From Bradyrhizobium sp. Ai1a-2 (lineage in GTDB: Bacteria; Pseudomonadota; Alphaproteobacteria; Rhizobiales; Xanthobacteraceae): a stretch of 64,000 nucleotides of DNA. How positions within the stretch are numbered: position 1 is the stretch's first letter; each line of letters begins with the position of its first letter. Below are positions 42,357 to 51,295 of this stretch, piece by piece. The notes beneath the pieces are model-generated. The model was not told where the DNA came from. It saw only the letters and a list, made by a program, of their open reading frames with translations, and ran no database searches. Position numbers and translations under genes: made by a program. The DNA lies in the NCBI RefSeq assembly GCF_000426245.1, contig NZ_AUEZ01000049.1:1-64000 (forward strand), read 5' to 3'.

Positions 42357-43592
42357 TTAGTCTTCGAAAGCAGAGAATGCTGTGCGACGACTAAGCAAGA
42401 CCTTGCGCGCTTTCATCTCCGCGATTTGGTCCGCCGGGACACCGCGCTCGGTCAAAATTTCTTCGTTGTGCTCGCCTTGGAATGCCGGTGCTCCGGCCGG
42501 GGGCAGTTTTGAGCGGCTGAATATCCACGGATTTCCCGGCATTCGAACCGATCCGCCGGCGCGATCGTCGACGCTCACAACCGCGTTCCACTCTTTCACC
42601 CAATCGGAAGCGGAAAATTCTTCCGTGGTTCGGACCCTGCCGACGGCGAGTCCCGCCTCGCTTACCTGGGCCTGTAGTTGTTCCAGGCTGTCGAACGTGC
42701 CCAACCAAGCCCGTATCTCCGCGAGCAGTGGCGCCAGGTTGCGCCGCCTCGACTGTGCGGTCGCGTAGCGCGGGTCCTCCAGAAGATCATTTCGCCGCAT
42801 CATGGCGCAGTATCGCTGAAACATCGGCGAATAGATTGGGCTGCCAGCAATGGTTAGACGCGTCCCGTCTGCCATCTCAAAGATGTGCGATTCGTTCGCC
42901 GACAGTGCGATGGGTTCACCATCGGTGTCGATACCCGACAACAACGCACCCGCCCGCTCATTGACCGACAGCATGGTGGCAGCCATCGACACATCCACGT
43001 GCTGGCCTTCGCCGGTGCGATTGCGATCCTGCAAGGCAGCGAGAACCGCTATTACGCCCTGCAATCCTGTATAGACGTCAGCGTGACTGCACGCGTCGCC
43101 GCGCGCCTCCGTCAAGGCTTCGCCGAAGTGGTCTTGCACGATCGCCGTCAGGCCTGTTTCGGCCTGCACCGTCGGGGCAAAGGCGGGCCGGTTACGCCAG
43201 GACGTCGATTGCCCGTATCCGCTCAGTGAAACATAGATGATGCGGGGATTGTAGACGCGGATATCGTCATAGCTGAGCTTGAAACGCGCCAGCGTACCCG
43301 GACGAAAATTCTCAACGATAATGTCCGCCTCGCGACACATTGCGGTGACAATCTCGCGGGCCTCGGCATAGTTCAGGTCTAAACTGAGATTGCGTTTTCC
43401 GGCATTCTGCTGGACGTAGTAAAGTCCGATGCCGGTGACGTAGGGCAAGCCGACGCGGCCCAGATCGCCGGATGGAGGCTCGATCTTGATAACGTCCGCA
43501 CCGAGATCGCGCAGCGCTTTGGTGCAATGAGGTCCGGCCAGCACGCGCGTGAAGTCGACGACGCGAAGACCTTCCAACGGGGCAGGCATCAT
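42357..43592 (-). CDS. CaiB/BaiF family CoA transferase 1
   Basis: 411 aa, family III CoA transferase. The N-terminus is LEGLRVVDFTRVLAGPHCTKALRDLGADVIKIEPPSGD, with FRPGTLARF and the mid-region EARGDACSHADVYTGLQG, where the catalytic Asp lies (DVYTG). The ATG at 43592 overlaps the stop of the crotonase gene (TAATG); a second ATG follows directly. It transfers CoA between carboxylates without ATP. With the crotonase it forms a two-gene unit, probably under the AraC regulator at 44618. Confidence 0.85.
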   Translation of the reverse strand: MMPAPLEGLRVVDFTRVLAGPHCTKALRDLGADVIKIEPPSGDLGRVGLPYVTGIGLYYVQQNAGKRNLSLDLNYAEAREIVTAMCREADIIVENFRPGTLARFKLSYDDIRVYNPRIIYVSLSGYGQSTSWRNRPAFAPTVQAETGLTAIVQDHFGEALTEARGDACSHADVYTGLQGVIAVLAALQDRNRTGEGQHVDVSMAATMLSVNERAGALLSGIDTDGEPIALSANESHIFEMADGTRLTIAGSPIYSPMFQRYCAMMRRNDLLEDPRYATAQSRRRNLAPLLAEIRAWLGTFDSLEQLQAQVSEAGLAVGRVRTTEEFSASDWVKEWNAVVSVDDRAGGSVRMPGNPWIFSRSKLPPAGAPAFQGEHNEEILTERGVPADQIAEMKARKVLLSRRTAFSAFED

Positions 43593-44359
43593 TAGTCTCC
43601 CTGAAAGACAGCGGTTGCGGGCCCCGTCGCGAAAAAGGCATCGGCTCCACGCTGGCGATCCTTGGTCTCCCAGATCATCGTGTTGATCTCGACCTGGCGC
43701 GCATCCGCGGCCGCAATTCCGCCCCGCGCTTCGAGGTTCGCTTGCATCTTGATTCCCTTGATGACTTGCGTCGGTCCGGCAGCAAGTTGCCGCGCCCATG
43801 TCATCGACGCTGAAGCCAGCTCGGATTCAGCGACCACGAGATTGATGATCCCCCAACGCTCGAACGCCTCCGGCGTATGTCGGCGTCCAAGCATCGCAAT
43901 TTCCTTTGCCCGCGCCACGCCGGCACGCTGAGCCAGACGTTGCGTTCCGCCGAGCAAAGGCAACAGACCGACAGCGACCTCCACCTGGGCAAGAAACGCC
44001 GTGTCTGCAGCAATGATCATGTCGCACGTCAGTGCAAGCTCGAGGCCGCCGCCTAATACGCCACCATTCAACGCCGCAACGGTGGGGACTGGCGCATCCT
44101 CAAGCGCCCGCAGCATGGACTCCAACTTGGCCTGGTCAGTGTGGATGAGCGTTGTTTTGCCCCAGGACTGCATCTCCGCCCCGGCGCAGAAATGGCGCTG
44201 CGAACTCCGCAACAAGATCGCGCGGCAGCCATCGGCGATGACAGCCCGATAGGCCGCAATGAGATCCTCGATCAACGCGTCATCGATCAGATTGTGAGGC
44301 GGCTTCGCCAGCGTCACCACGCCGACTTTGCCGTCGATTTCATGCCTTACCGTGGTCAT
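43592..44359 (-). CDS. enoyl-CoA hydratase/isomerase family protein (crotonase 2)
   Basis: 255 aa. HFCAGAEMQSW and NGGVLGGGLELALTCDMII form the oxyanion hole. VEVAVGLLPLLGGTQRL has the second catalytic region with Glu in QVEVAVG. GAAGGGGAGCAG precedes the ATG. It is translationally coupled to the CoA transferase downstream. It probably acts on the CoA ester formed by that transferase. The substrate is unknown. Confidence 0.85.
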   Translation of the reverse strand: MTTVRHEIDGKVGVVTLAKPPHNLIDDALIEDLIAAYRAVIADGCRAILLRSSQRHFCAGAEMQSWGKTTLIHTDQAKLESMLRALEDAPVPTVAALNGGVLGGGLELALTCDMIIAADTAFLAQVEVAVGLLPLLGGTQRLAQRAGVARAKEIAMLGRRHTPEAFERWGIINLVVAESELASASMTWARQLAAGPTQVIKGIKMQANLEARGGIAAADARQVEINTMIWETKDRQRGADAFFATGPATAVFQGD

Positions 44360-44512
44360 CTGCTCCCCTTCGCTTTTTTCGACGATCTCAATTCTGTGCG
44401 GGCCAGCCGGCTCAGGAACATGCTCGGAAGCAATGCTCCTCCGATCCCGTCCGGTCGGCGCAGCCGCTGAATTGAAGTTGTGTCCGCGCAGCCCTCAGAA
44501 CAACGTCTAATT

Positions 44513-44541
44513 CTGCCAATGATGGTGTCATAAACTGCCAA
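44513..44541. promoter_or_regulatory. CTGCCAA direct repeats, candidate AraC operator
   Basis: TCTGCCAATG (44512-44521) and ACTGCCAAATG (44534-44544) are direct repeats with a 22-bp period (two helical turns), the usual geometry of AraC-family sites. They lie between the divergent crotonase (start 44359) and AraC (start 44618) genes. Confidence 0.5.
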
Positions 44542-44617
44542 ATGGCGCTTGGCTTACTATTCCGGCGAGTTATTTTGTGCCATCTATGGTGTCCTGGACA
44601 GCGAAGGTCGGAGCACA

Positions 44618-45661
44618 ATGAGGCTCGTTAAGGTCGTTACCCCGGTCTCGGGCGATCCCGACAGCCGAACACAGATCCTGGTTGGACTCGGAGCCCTTGC
44701 GGCGGAATTGGCCGCGGAAGGTGTATCGGTGCACGACCTGTTTGCCCGAACTGGCGTGACGGTGGACCAATTGGAGGATGTACACGCACGTATCTCGCAC
44801 CGACAACGACTGGCAATCTACCGAAACGCGAAGAAACTGGCCAAGCGGCCCGACATCGGTCTTCTGGCCGGTGCGCGACAGAGGATCAGCGATTACGGCA
44901 TTTACGGCTACGCGATGGTGAGCAGCAGAACGTTCGGGGACGCGCTCATGTTTTCGCTTGACCATGTCACGATGGCGGGTCCCGCAGTTCGTCAGATCAG
45001 TTTCCGCATCGACGGAACGACAGCGATACTGCGCAGTCACGGTTTGGATACGCTCGGCGACGTCCTGCCCTTCGCCGCAGAATTCTGGCGTAGCTCGATG
45101 ACGTCCCTGTTCAGCCGGGTCCTTGAGGCGCCGTTTCCGACCAGGCGAATGGTCTTTCCATTTCCACCGCCGGTACATTGGCGAAATTACGAGCGGATGT
45201 TCAACTGCCCGATTGATTTTGGTGCCGAGACCATGGAATGGCATTTCCACGCCGACGTTCTTGGCCAACTCTGTCCGAACGCCAACCCGATAACCGCCAA
45301 GATCTGCCAGCAGGTTTGCGATGTCGTGCTAACGGAGAGTCCGGGCGAACCGGAACTTGCTCGCAAGATACGCGCAGCCTGCCTGAACAGCCCCAACCGC
45401 TTTCCGGCCGCGAGCGAGACCGCGAGCGAACTCGGCCTCTCCGTCCGTACGCTGCATCGAAAACTTGCCGATAACGGACTTTCATACCAATCCATCCTTG
45501 ACGGCATGAGACGCGCGCTTGCGACCGAACTGCTCGAAAATACCCACATGGCCATCGACCAGGTCGCCGAGCGAGTCGGCTTCGCGGATGCTACAAGCTT
45601 CCGGAAGGCATTCAAGAAATGGACCGGCCACTCGCCAAGCGATTTTCGCCCGCGACGTTAA
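44618..45661 (+). CDS. AraC-family regulator (OruR/arabinose-binding-domain type)
   Basis: 347 aa. The N-terminal ~200 residues form the ligand-binding domain of OruR/ArgR-like AraC proteins (IYGYAMVSSRTFGDALMF, PVHWRNYERMFNCPIDFGA). The C-terminal region carries two HTHs (PAASETASELGLSVRTLHRKL and IDQVAERVGFADATSFRKAF) with the closing KKWTGHSPSDFRPRR. ATG 44618 has GGAG eight bases upstream; the frame opens earlier at 44549 but that start is less likely. It is divergent from the crotonase-CoA transferase unit. Confidence 0.87.
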   Translation: MRLVKVVTPVSGDPDSRTQILVGLGALAAELAAEGVSVHDLFARTGVTVDQLEDVHARISHRQRLAIYRNAKKLAKRPDIGLLAGARQRISDYGIYGYAMVSSRTFGDALMFSLDHVTMAGPAVRQISFRIDGTTAILRSHGLDTLGDVLPFAAEFWRSSMTSLFSRVLEAPFPTRRMVFPFPPPVHWRNYERMFNCPIDFGAETMEWHFHADVLGQLCPNANPITAKICQQVCDVVLTESPGEPELARKIRAACLNSPNRFPAASETASELGLSVRTLHRKLADNGLSYQSILDGMRRALATELLENTHMAIDQVAERVGFADATSFRKAFKKWTGHSPSDFRPRR

Positions 45662-45688
45662 GAGCCGGTCGGCCTGTACGTGCGGACT

Positions 45689-45841
45689 CTAGTAGCCAAG
45701 GACGAGCAGCAGGAGCGCTCGACCAGCGACGACAAGAGACAGGCCTGCCGCAAGCACAATGAGTTGACCGAAGTAGAATTCATCTGTGTCAAGCTCCGAC
45801 AAGATCGCAAGCGGGTACATGTTTAGCGATGAACACGGCAT
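45689..45841 (-). CDS. 50-residue single-span membrane protein
   Basis: ATG at 45841 with GAGGGAG six bases before it, a strong site. The product is MPCSSLNMYPLAILSELDT..., an acidic turn (DTDEFYFG) and one hydrophobic span (QLIVLAAGLSLVVAGRALLLLVLG) to the end. It lies 23 nt downstream of fumarylacetoacetase on the same strand, so it is probably the last gene of that operon. I do not recognise the family. Confidence 0.55.
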   Translation of the reverse strand: MPCSSLNMYPLAILSELDTDEFYFGQLIVLAAGLSLVVAGRALLLLVLGY

Positions 45842-45864
45842 GGCGTTCTCCCTCGATAGTCGTC

Positions 45865-47217
45865 CTAAACCGCTTCTTTGGTCACGATTGGCGCCGCCCC
45901 GGAAATGCGACCTGTACAGCTCCCGAATCCGACGGACGCGAACCCTCCTCGACTGCATCGCCCCTTGAACGTGATCTCGTCACCATCCTGCAGGAAGCTG
46001 CGACGCTCACAATTTGGCAGGCCGACCGGCTTCGCGCCGGCGGCTGTCAGCTCCAGCATGCTGCTGAGCTCCTGCGGGCTCGGTCCGGAGATCGTCCCTG
46101 TGCCTATGAGGTCGCCGGCCTCGAGGTTACACCCGTTCACCGTGTGATGTGCGATCATCTGGGCCGGCGTCCAATAAAGATAACGCGCGTTCGATGTCAG
46201 AATACGGACTGCGGGCGCAGCCCCGCTCCGCATCTGTTCGGTTGAAAGATAAACTTCGAGGTCGACATCAATTCCGCCAGCAGCCTGATCCGCCTCATCC
46301 AGCAAATAGCCAAGGGGACGAGGATCACCGTCAGGACGTTCCATCGCCGCCACGCGGAACGGTATCAGGGCATCTGACGTCACGACCCAAGGCGAGACAA
46401 ATGTTGCGAAGCTCTTGCTCAAAAATGGTCCGAGCGGGAACATTTCCCAACGCTGAATATCCCGCGCGGACCAGTCGTTCAGCAGCGAGAATCCGAGAAT
46501 TTCTCGTCCTGCCTCTCCGATCGGGATCGGATGTCCGATGCCGTTGCCGCCGGAGTGGTAGAATCCCATCTCAAGTTCGAAATCCAATCTCTCACAAGGT
46601 CCGAACTCCGGCGCCCTACCCGGTTCGGACGGCGGACGCTGCCCGAGCGGCCTCTTGATCGCGCCTCGACCGACTTGTACGGACGATGCCCGCCCATGAT
46701 ATGCGATTGGTATCCATTTGTAGTTTTGCGGAAGCGGGTTCTCCGGCGTCAGCAACGCGCCCGCGGCACGTGCATGGTAAATGCCAGCGTAGAAATCAGT
46801 GTAGTTCCCAACATCAGTGGGACGGTACATGGTGCATTGATCTATGGGCGCGAATAGATCGGCAGCACGTCGCTTTGTGATATCCGCGCTCGTTTCCCGA
46901 TCGAGAAGATCTGCAACGCACCTGCGCAACCTTCGCAACGTCGATCTACCCTGCCCGAACAGTGCATTAAGCGTTGTCTGTTCAAAGACGAACGAAGGAA
47001 GGGACGAAGGAAGGAGTTCAAGGCTACGCGCGCGTTTCAGATCGAAAATCTGATCACCGATCGCAACACCGATCCTTGGCACCGGATCTCTCGAAGTGCT
47101 GAAGATCCCAAGCGGAAGATTCTGGATCGGAAACTCCGTGTCCGGATCATTTGCCGATTCGACAAAGCTTCGGCGAGCCGGATCGTGGGTCTCATCGACC
47201 TCATCGACATCTGACAT
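45865..47217 (-). CDS. fahA: fumarylacetoacetase
   Basis: 450 aa. Hydrolyses fumarylacetoacetate to fumarate and acetoacetate, the last step of tyrosine/homogentisate breakdown. The catalytic region is diagnostic: GNYTDFYAGIYHARAAG (metal Asp and general-base His), ERLDFELEMGF (Glu ligands), LLNDWSARDIQRWEMFPLG (Asp), GPFLSKSFATFVSPW (Lys) and GTGTISGP. ATG 47217 (MSDVDEVDE) has GGGAG six bases upstream; starts at 47244 or 47229 are possible. An N-terminal extension of ~30 residues precedes the usual start. Homogentisate dioxygenase and maleylacetoacetate isomerase are not beside it. The acetate-type symporter lies upstream. Confidence 0.93.
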   Translation of the reverse strand: MSDVDEVDETHDPARRSFVESANDPDTEFPIQNLPLGIFSTSRDPVPRIGVAIGDQIFDLKRARSLELLPSSLPSFVFEQTTLNALFGQGRSTLRRLRRCVADLLDRETSADITKRRAADLFAPIDQCTMYRPTDVGNYTDFYAGIYHARAAGALLTPENPLPQNYKWIPIAYHGRASSVQVGRGAIKRPLGQRPPSEPGRAPEFGPCERLDFELEMGFYHSGGNGIGHPIPIGEAGREILGFSLLNDWSARDIQRWEMFPLGPFLSKSFATFVSPWVVTSDALIPFRVAAMERPDGDPRPLGYLLDEADQAAGGIDVDLEVYLSTEQMRSGAAPAVRILTSNARYLYWTPAQMIAHHTVNGCNLEAGDLIGTGTISGPSPQELSSMLELTAAGAKPVGLPNCERRSFLQDGDEITFKGRCSRGGFASVGFGSCTGRISGAAPIVTKEAV

Positions 47218-47286
47218 AGCAACTCCCATGAAACGGTCTGGCAACAGGCATCCACATCCTCGGCCGCGAGTCTCTCCGCGTCGGCG

Positions 47287-48978
47287 TCATGAGGCCGACG
47301 CGGCCACACCTCCGGTCTGTGCGATTGCGGCAATTCCGGTTTCGGACCTGATGAACTGGGCGTCAAACGCGCCTCGCTCGCGAGCGGCCCTTTCACTACG
47401 GTCCGTCACTGAGAATAGCCAGACACAAAGGAACGCGAGCGGCATCGAGAACAAGGCCGGGTTATCGTAAGGGAATGGCGCTGATGCAAAGTGGAACGCC
47501 GCCACCCACACGGTTTTGCTGAGAACCACGAGCAGCACGGAGCTGATGAGTCCCGCGAGCCCGCCTGCGACGGCGCCGCGCGTTGTAGTTCCGCGCCAGA
47601 AAATGGCCATGGCCAGCACAGGAAAATTGCAGCTCGCGGCAACCGACAAGGCAAGCCCCGCCATGAAGGCCACGTTCTGGTTTTCGAATGCGTAGGCCAG
47701 AAGCACCGCGACGACGCCGATGACAAGCGCCGCGATCTTCGAAATCCGCACCTCCAGCAAGTCGGACGCCCGACCGCGCGCAATCACCTGGCCGTAAATG
47801 TCGTGACTGATCGCGGATGCACCCGCAAGCGTCAGCCCAGCAACGACTGCCAGGATCGTGGCGAAGGCTACCGCCGAGATGAAGCCCAGAAGAACAGGAC
47901 CACCCATTGCGTGGGCCAGGTGAATCGAGGCCATATTCGGACCTCCGATGAGATCGGCAACCTTGTTGAACTGTCCCGATGATCCCACGTTGAAGTATGA
48001 GCCATCCGACATCAGGATTGCGACGGCTCCGAAACCGAGCAGCGGGATCATAAGGCAAAAATACGCTACACACGTGGTAGCGTAGAACACCGACTTGCGT
48101 GCGCCGGCCGCGTCCTTGACGGTGAAAAAGCGCATCAAGATGTGGGGCAGGCCGGCGGTGCCGAATACGAGCGCAAGACCGAGAGAGATTGCGGAGATCG
48201 GCTCAGCAAACAGACCTCCCGGCGCCAATATGGCTGCGCCCTTCGGATGGATCTTGCTGGCCGTCGCGAACAACTGTTCGAAGCTGAAATTGAAGTGCCA
48301 CAAGACCGTCAGGGCCATCAACGTCCCGCCGGTCAGGAGCAATGCTGCTTTGGTGATCTGAACCCAAGTCGTTGCCTGCATACCGCCTACTGCGACATAC
48401 AGAGTCATCAGCACGCCAACCCCGACCACCGCGACGAGATAGTGCACACCGAACAGCAGCTGAATGACTTTGCCCGCCCCGATCATCTGCGCAATCAGAT
48501 AGAATAGAACAACCACAAGGCTGCCGGTGGCGGCCACGAGGCGGATTGGCGTTTGATCCAGGCGAAATGCAGCGGCATCCGAAAATGTATAACTGCCAAG
48601 GTTACGCATTCTCTCGGACATCATGAACAACACAATGGGCCAGCCCGTGAGAAAGCCGATAGCATAGAGCAGGCCATCGAAGCCGTTCGCGTACACGAGG
48701 GCGGAAATTCCGAGGAACGCCGCCGCGGAAAGGAAATCGCCGGCGATCGCAAGGCCGTTTTGCAGTGGGGTTATTGCATGGCCGGCGGTATAGAAGCCAG
48801 CCTTCGACTTCGTGCTCCCGGCCGAACGGTAGGTGATCAAGAGCGTCACCAAAACGATCAGCAAGAACATGCCAATCGCCACTCCGTCCGTGCCGCGGTC
48901 GCGCGTCGCGACAGATTGCGCCATTGCAATGGTTGGCGCCGCCGTGAACATCATCGCCATCAGCCAGCGTCTCATCAT
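47287..48978 (-). CDS. actP: cation/acetate symporter (SSS family)
   Basis: 563 aa with an N-terminal signal-like stretch and ~13 membrane spans. GFYTAGHAITPLQNGLAIAGDFLSAAAFLG, FGTAGLPHILMRFFTVKDAAGARKSV and SAISHDIYGQVI are typical of ActP/YjcG sodium:acetate symporters. The start overlaps the stop of the DUF485 gene (ATGA), the usual yjcH-actP pairing. It imports acetate or another short monocarboxylate. It probably belongs to one unit with fumarylacetoacetase 69 nt downstream. Confidence 0.88.
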   Translation of the reverse strand: MMRRWLMAMMFTAAPTIAMAQSVATRDRGTDGVAIGMFLLIVLVTLLITYRSAGSTKSKAGFYTAGHAITPLQNGLAIAGDFLSAAAFLGISALVYANGFDGLLYAIGFLTGWPIVLFMMSERMRNLGSYTFSDAAAFRLDQTPIRLVAATGSLVVVLFYLIAQMIGAGKVIQLLFGVHYLVAVVGVGVLMTLYVAVGGMQATTWVQITKAALLLTGGTLMALTVLWHFNFSFEQLFATASKIHPKGAAILAPGGLFAEPISAISLGLALVFGTAGLPHILMRFFTVKDAAGARKSVFYATTCVAYFCLMIPLLGFGAVAILMSDGSYFNVGSSGQFNKVADLIGGPNMASIHLAHAMGGPVLLGFISAVAFATILAVVAGLTLAGASAISHDIYGQVIARGRASDLLEVRISKIAALVIGVVAVLLAYAFENQNVAFMAGLALSVAASCNFPVLAMAIFWRGTTTRGAVAGGLAGLISSVLLVVLSKTVWVAAFHFASAPFPYDNPALFSMPLAFLCVWLFSVTDRSERAARERGAFDAQFIRSETGIAAIAQTGGVAASAS

Positions 48979-49370
48979 TGTCCGAATTCCTCAAGCAAAG
49001 CACGATTCAATGGGTCGAACCGGGAGTTCGACTGCTGCACGTATAGCCCCGTCAAGATCACAACGAGCACGATCATCGCAAACGCGAGACCGAGCCCGAC
49101 GGGTATGGCGCTTCCGGCGATGTTGGCTCCGAGCGCACTTTGTGCGGTCGAGATCAGGGCTATGAAGCCAAAAAACATGATCAACGTGATGATCGACAAG
49201 CTCCAGCGGAGCTTGGCGCGCGCCGAAGCCAATTGCCTGAACGTCGGGTCCGACAGTATTTCTTGCGTCTGACAATGCGCGGATTGCGCCATCGTGATGC
49301 TCTGGGACAAATTCTTCCTGTCTTCGGCCGTGCAAACCTCGGCCGGATGACAGATCTTCCATGGTGGCAT
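48975..49370 (-). CDS. DUF485 membrane protein (YjcH-like)
   Basis: 131 aa from the ATG at 49370, which has AGGAGG nine bases upstream. An internal ATG at 49292 would give the usual ~105 aa length. Two membrane spans lie at FSLSIITLIMFFGFIALIST-like (~56-77) and IPVGLGLAFAMIVLVVILTGLYV (~88-110). The N-terminal ILSDPTFRQLASARAKLRW matches DUF485. It is always found next to SSS-type symporters and is coupled to actP here. The extra N-terminal 26 residues, if translated, are unusual. Confidence 0.8.
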   Translation of the reverse strand: MPPWKICHPAEVCTAEDRKNLSQSITMAQSAHCQTQEILSDPTFRQLASARAKLRWSLSIITLIMFFGFIALISTAQSALGANIAGSAIPVGLGLAFAMIVLVVILTGLYVQQSNSRFDPLNRALLEEFGQ

Positions 49371-49612
49371 CTTTGCCCTCCTGCTTTAGCGTTCCTTCCC
49401 TGTTTGAAGCTTTAGGGGCCCGAAACCCGCCAGCAAGGTCATTTGGTGCCAAAGTGCAGGTGATTTCCTGCCAACGTCCTCGTTCTGTATCTTCGATTGG
49501 CGAAGCGCTTTGGAGAGTCCGAGGTTCAACCTCCATACGAGAACTGTAAATGCTGCGGACTAGCGTGGTCGCCGCTCCCACTTCGAACTCTGACTACCGC
49601 CGCCTGAAGCGT
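49371..49612. other. intergenic region before the DUF485-actP-fahA unit
   Basis: About 240 bases between the acyl-CoA ligase stop and the DUF485 start. It is presumably the promoter region of the downstream unit. I see no repeat or RNA. Confidence 0.3.
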
Positions 49613-51244
49613 TCAGATTTTCTCATCCGTCTTCTCGAGCGTCGCATAGTGCCCGGCAAAACGCTGACGCAGCTCCATCTTTTGAATTTTTCCGGTCGCG
49701 CCGTAGCTGAGCGCGTCGGCAAACACGACATCGTCGGGGATCCACCACTTCGCGATCTTGCCCTCAAGATAGGCCCTGATCGACGCCGTTGAGACGCTGA
49801 ACCCGGACTTCACTACGACCACGAGCAACGGCCGCTCTTCCCATTTGGGATGAGGAATCCCAACCACGGCCGCTTCGGAGACGCCAGGACATCCGGAGAC
49901 GACGTTCTCGATGTCAATCGAACTGATCCATTCGCCACCGGACTTGATAACGTCCTTGGCGCGATCGGTGAGACGAATGTCATTGTCGCGGTCCATGACG
50001 GCGAGATCGCCGGTATCGAACCATCCGTCCTGCAGCACTTCCTTGTCGTTCCGAAAGTAGCCGGAGATCACCCAAGGACCACGCACCATGAAACGGCCGC
50101 TCGACTTGCCATCCCGCGGCATCTCTCGACCCACATCATCGGCAATTTTGACATCGACGCCATAGATGGGCTGTCCCTGCGAAGTCTTGCGATCGCGTTG
50201 ATGCTCCGCTTGAAGCACTTCCGTTCGTCTCGATGGCTGGGGGCTGGTGCCACATGGGCTCGTCTCCGTCATGCCCCACACGTGATTGACGGCGACGCCA
50301 AGCCGCTCGAAACCCTCGATCAGGCTCGCCGCGGGCGCCGAACCGGCGACCACGATGCGTCGAAGTGTTTTCGGCTTGATGCCGGCGCCTTCATAGTGGC
50401 GCAACAGATTTGAATAGTGCGTGGGGACGCCGGCTGTGACTGTCACGCCCTCGTCCTCGATCAGTTCCGCAATCGAGGCACCATCCATCTTTGGCCCCGG
50501 CAACACCAGCTTTGCACCGACCATTGGCGCTGCATGAGTCATCCCCCAAGCACCATTGGCGTGGAACATCGGGGTCATCGGAAGAATGGTGTCTCGTGCT
50601 GAGAAGCCCATTGAATAGGCGCCGGTGATCGAAAGACAATGCAGCACGTCCGAGCGATGCGAATAAAGCACGCCCTTGGGATTGCCCGTCGTTCCCGATG
50701 TGTAGAACAGCGATGAGGCTGAAAGCTCGTCGAATTCAGGCCACTCAAAGCCGTCGTTGCCGGTTTCGATGAAATCCTCGTAGCAGTGCAGGTTCGGCAG
50801 AGATGCTGATACAGGCATTTCTGCGCGATCGACCATCAGCACCATCAATCGGACGGTCGATAATTCAGGCGCCAGCTTCTCCACGAGCGGCAAGAAGCTG
50901 CTGTCGAAGAACAGCGCTTTGTCTTCGGCGTGATTGGCGATGTAGGAAATCTGTGCGGGTATGAGCCGCGGATTGATCGCATGCCACACTGCACCGAGAC
51001 CAGTCACGCTGTGTTCCAGCTCAAAATGCCGATACGTGTTCCAGGCAAGGGTCGCCACGCGATCGCCATTGACGACTCCGTGGCGATGAAGAGCATCCGC
51101 AAGCTTGCGTGTGCGCCGAGCCGCCTCACTGTACCCATACCGGTGAATCGGTCCTTTGACCGTCCGGGAGACGATCTCGGTATCGGCGTGAAAGCGATCT
51201 GCATGCCTGAGGAGCGATGAAAGCAGCAGCGGTTGGTTCTGCAT
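49613..51244 (-). CDS. fatty-acyl-CoA synthetase-type AMP ligase
   Basis: 543 aa. LFYTSGTTGNPKGVLYSHRS, VWGMTETSP, GWFDTGDLAVMD, RAKDVIKSGGEWISSIDIEN and the C-terminal GATGKIQKMELRQRF (catalytic Lys) mark a class I adenylate-forming CoA ligase of the medium/long-chain type (alkK-like). ATG 51244 (MQNQPLLL) has GAAGGG upstream. The substrate-binding protein gene lies 51 nt upstream on the same strand, suggesting import and CoA activation of the same acid. Confidence 0.85.
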   Translation of the reverse strand: MQNQPLLLSSLLRHADRFHADTEIVSRTVKGPIHRYGYSEAARRTRKLADALHRHGVVNGDRVATLAWNTYRHFELEHSVTGLGAVWHAINPRLIPAQISYIANHAEDKALFFDSSFLPLVEKLAPELSTVRLMVLMVDRAEMPVSASLPNLHCYEDFIETGNDGFEWPEFDELSASSLFYTSGTTGNPKGVLYSHRSDVLHCLSITGAYSMGFSARDTILPMTPMFHANGAWGMTHAAPMVGAKLVLPGPKMDGASIAELIEDEGVTVTAGVPTHYSNLLRHYEGAGIKPKTLRRIVVAGSAPAASLIEGFERLGVAVNHVWGMTETSPCGTSPQPSRRTEVLQAEHQRDRKTSQGQPIYGVDVKIADDVGREMPRDGKSSGRFMVRGPWVISGYFRNDKEVLQDGWFDTGDLAVMDRDNDIRLTDRAKDVIKSGGEWISSIDIENVVSGCPGVSEAAVVGIPHPKWEERPLLVVVVKSGFSVSTASIRAYLEGKIAKWWIPDDVVFADALSYGATGKIQKMELRQRFAGHYATLEKTDEKI

Positions 51245-51295
51245 CAATCCCTTCACGACGTCTCCCTTGCGGTTGATGCGATCAAACGGCACCGG

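Noticed and set aside
42357..43799. CoA transferase starting at 43799
   Set aside because: The extra ~69 residues have no similarity to the family and overlap the crotonase coding region; the coupled ATG at 43592 is natural.
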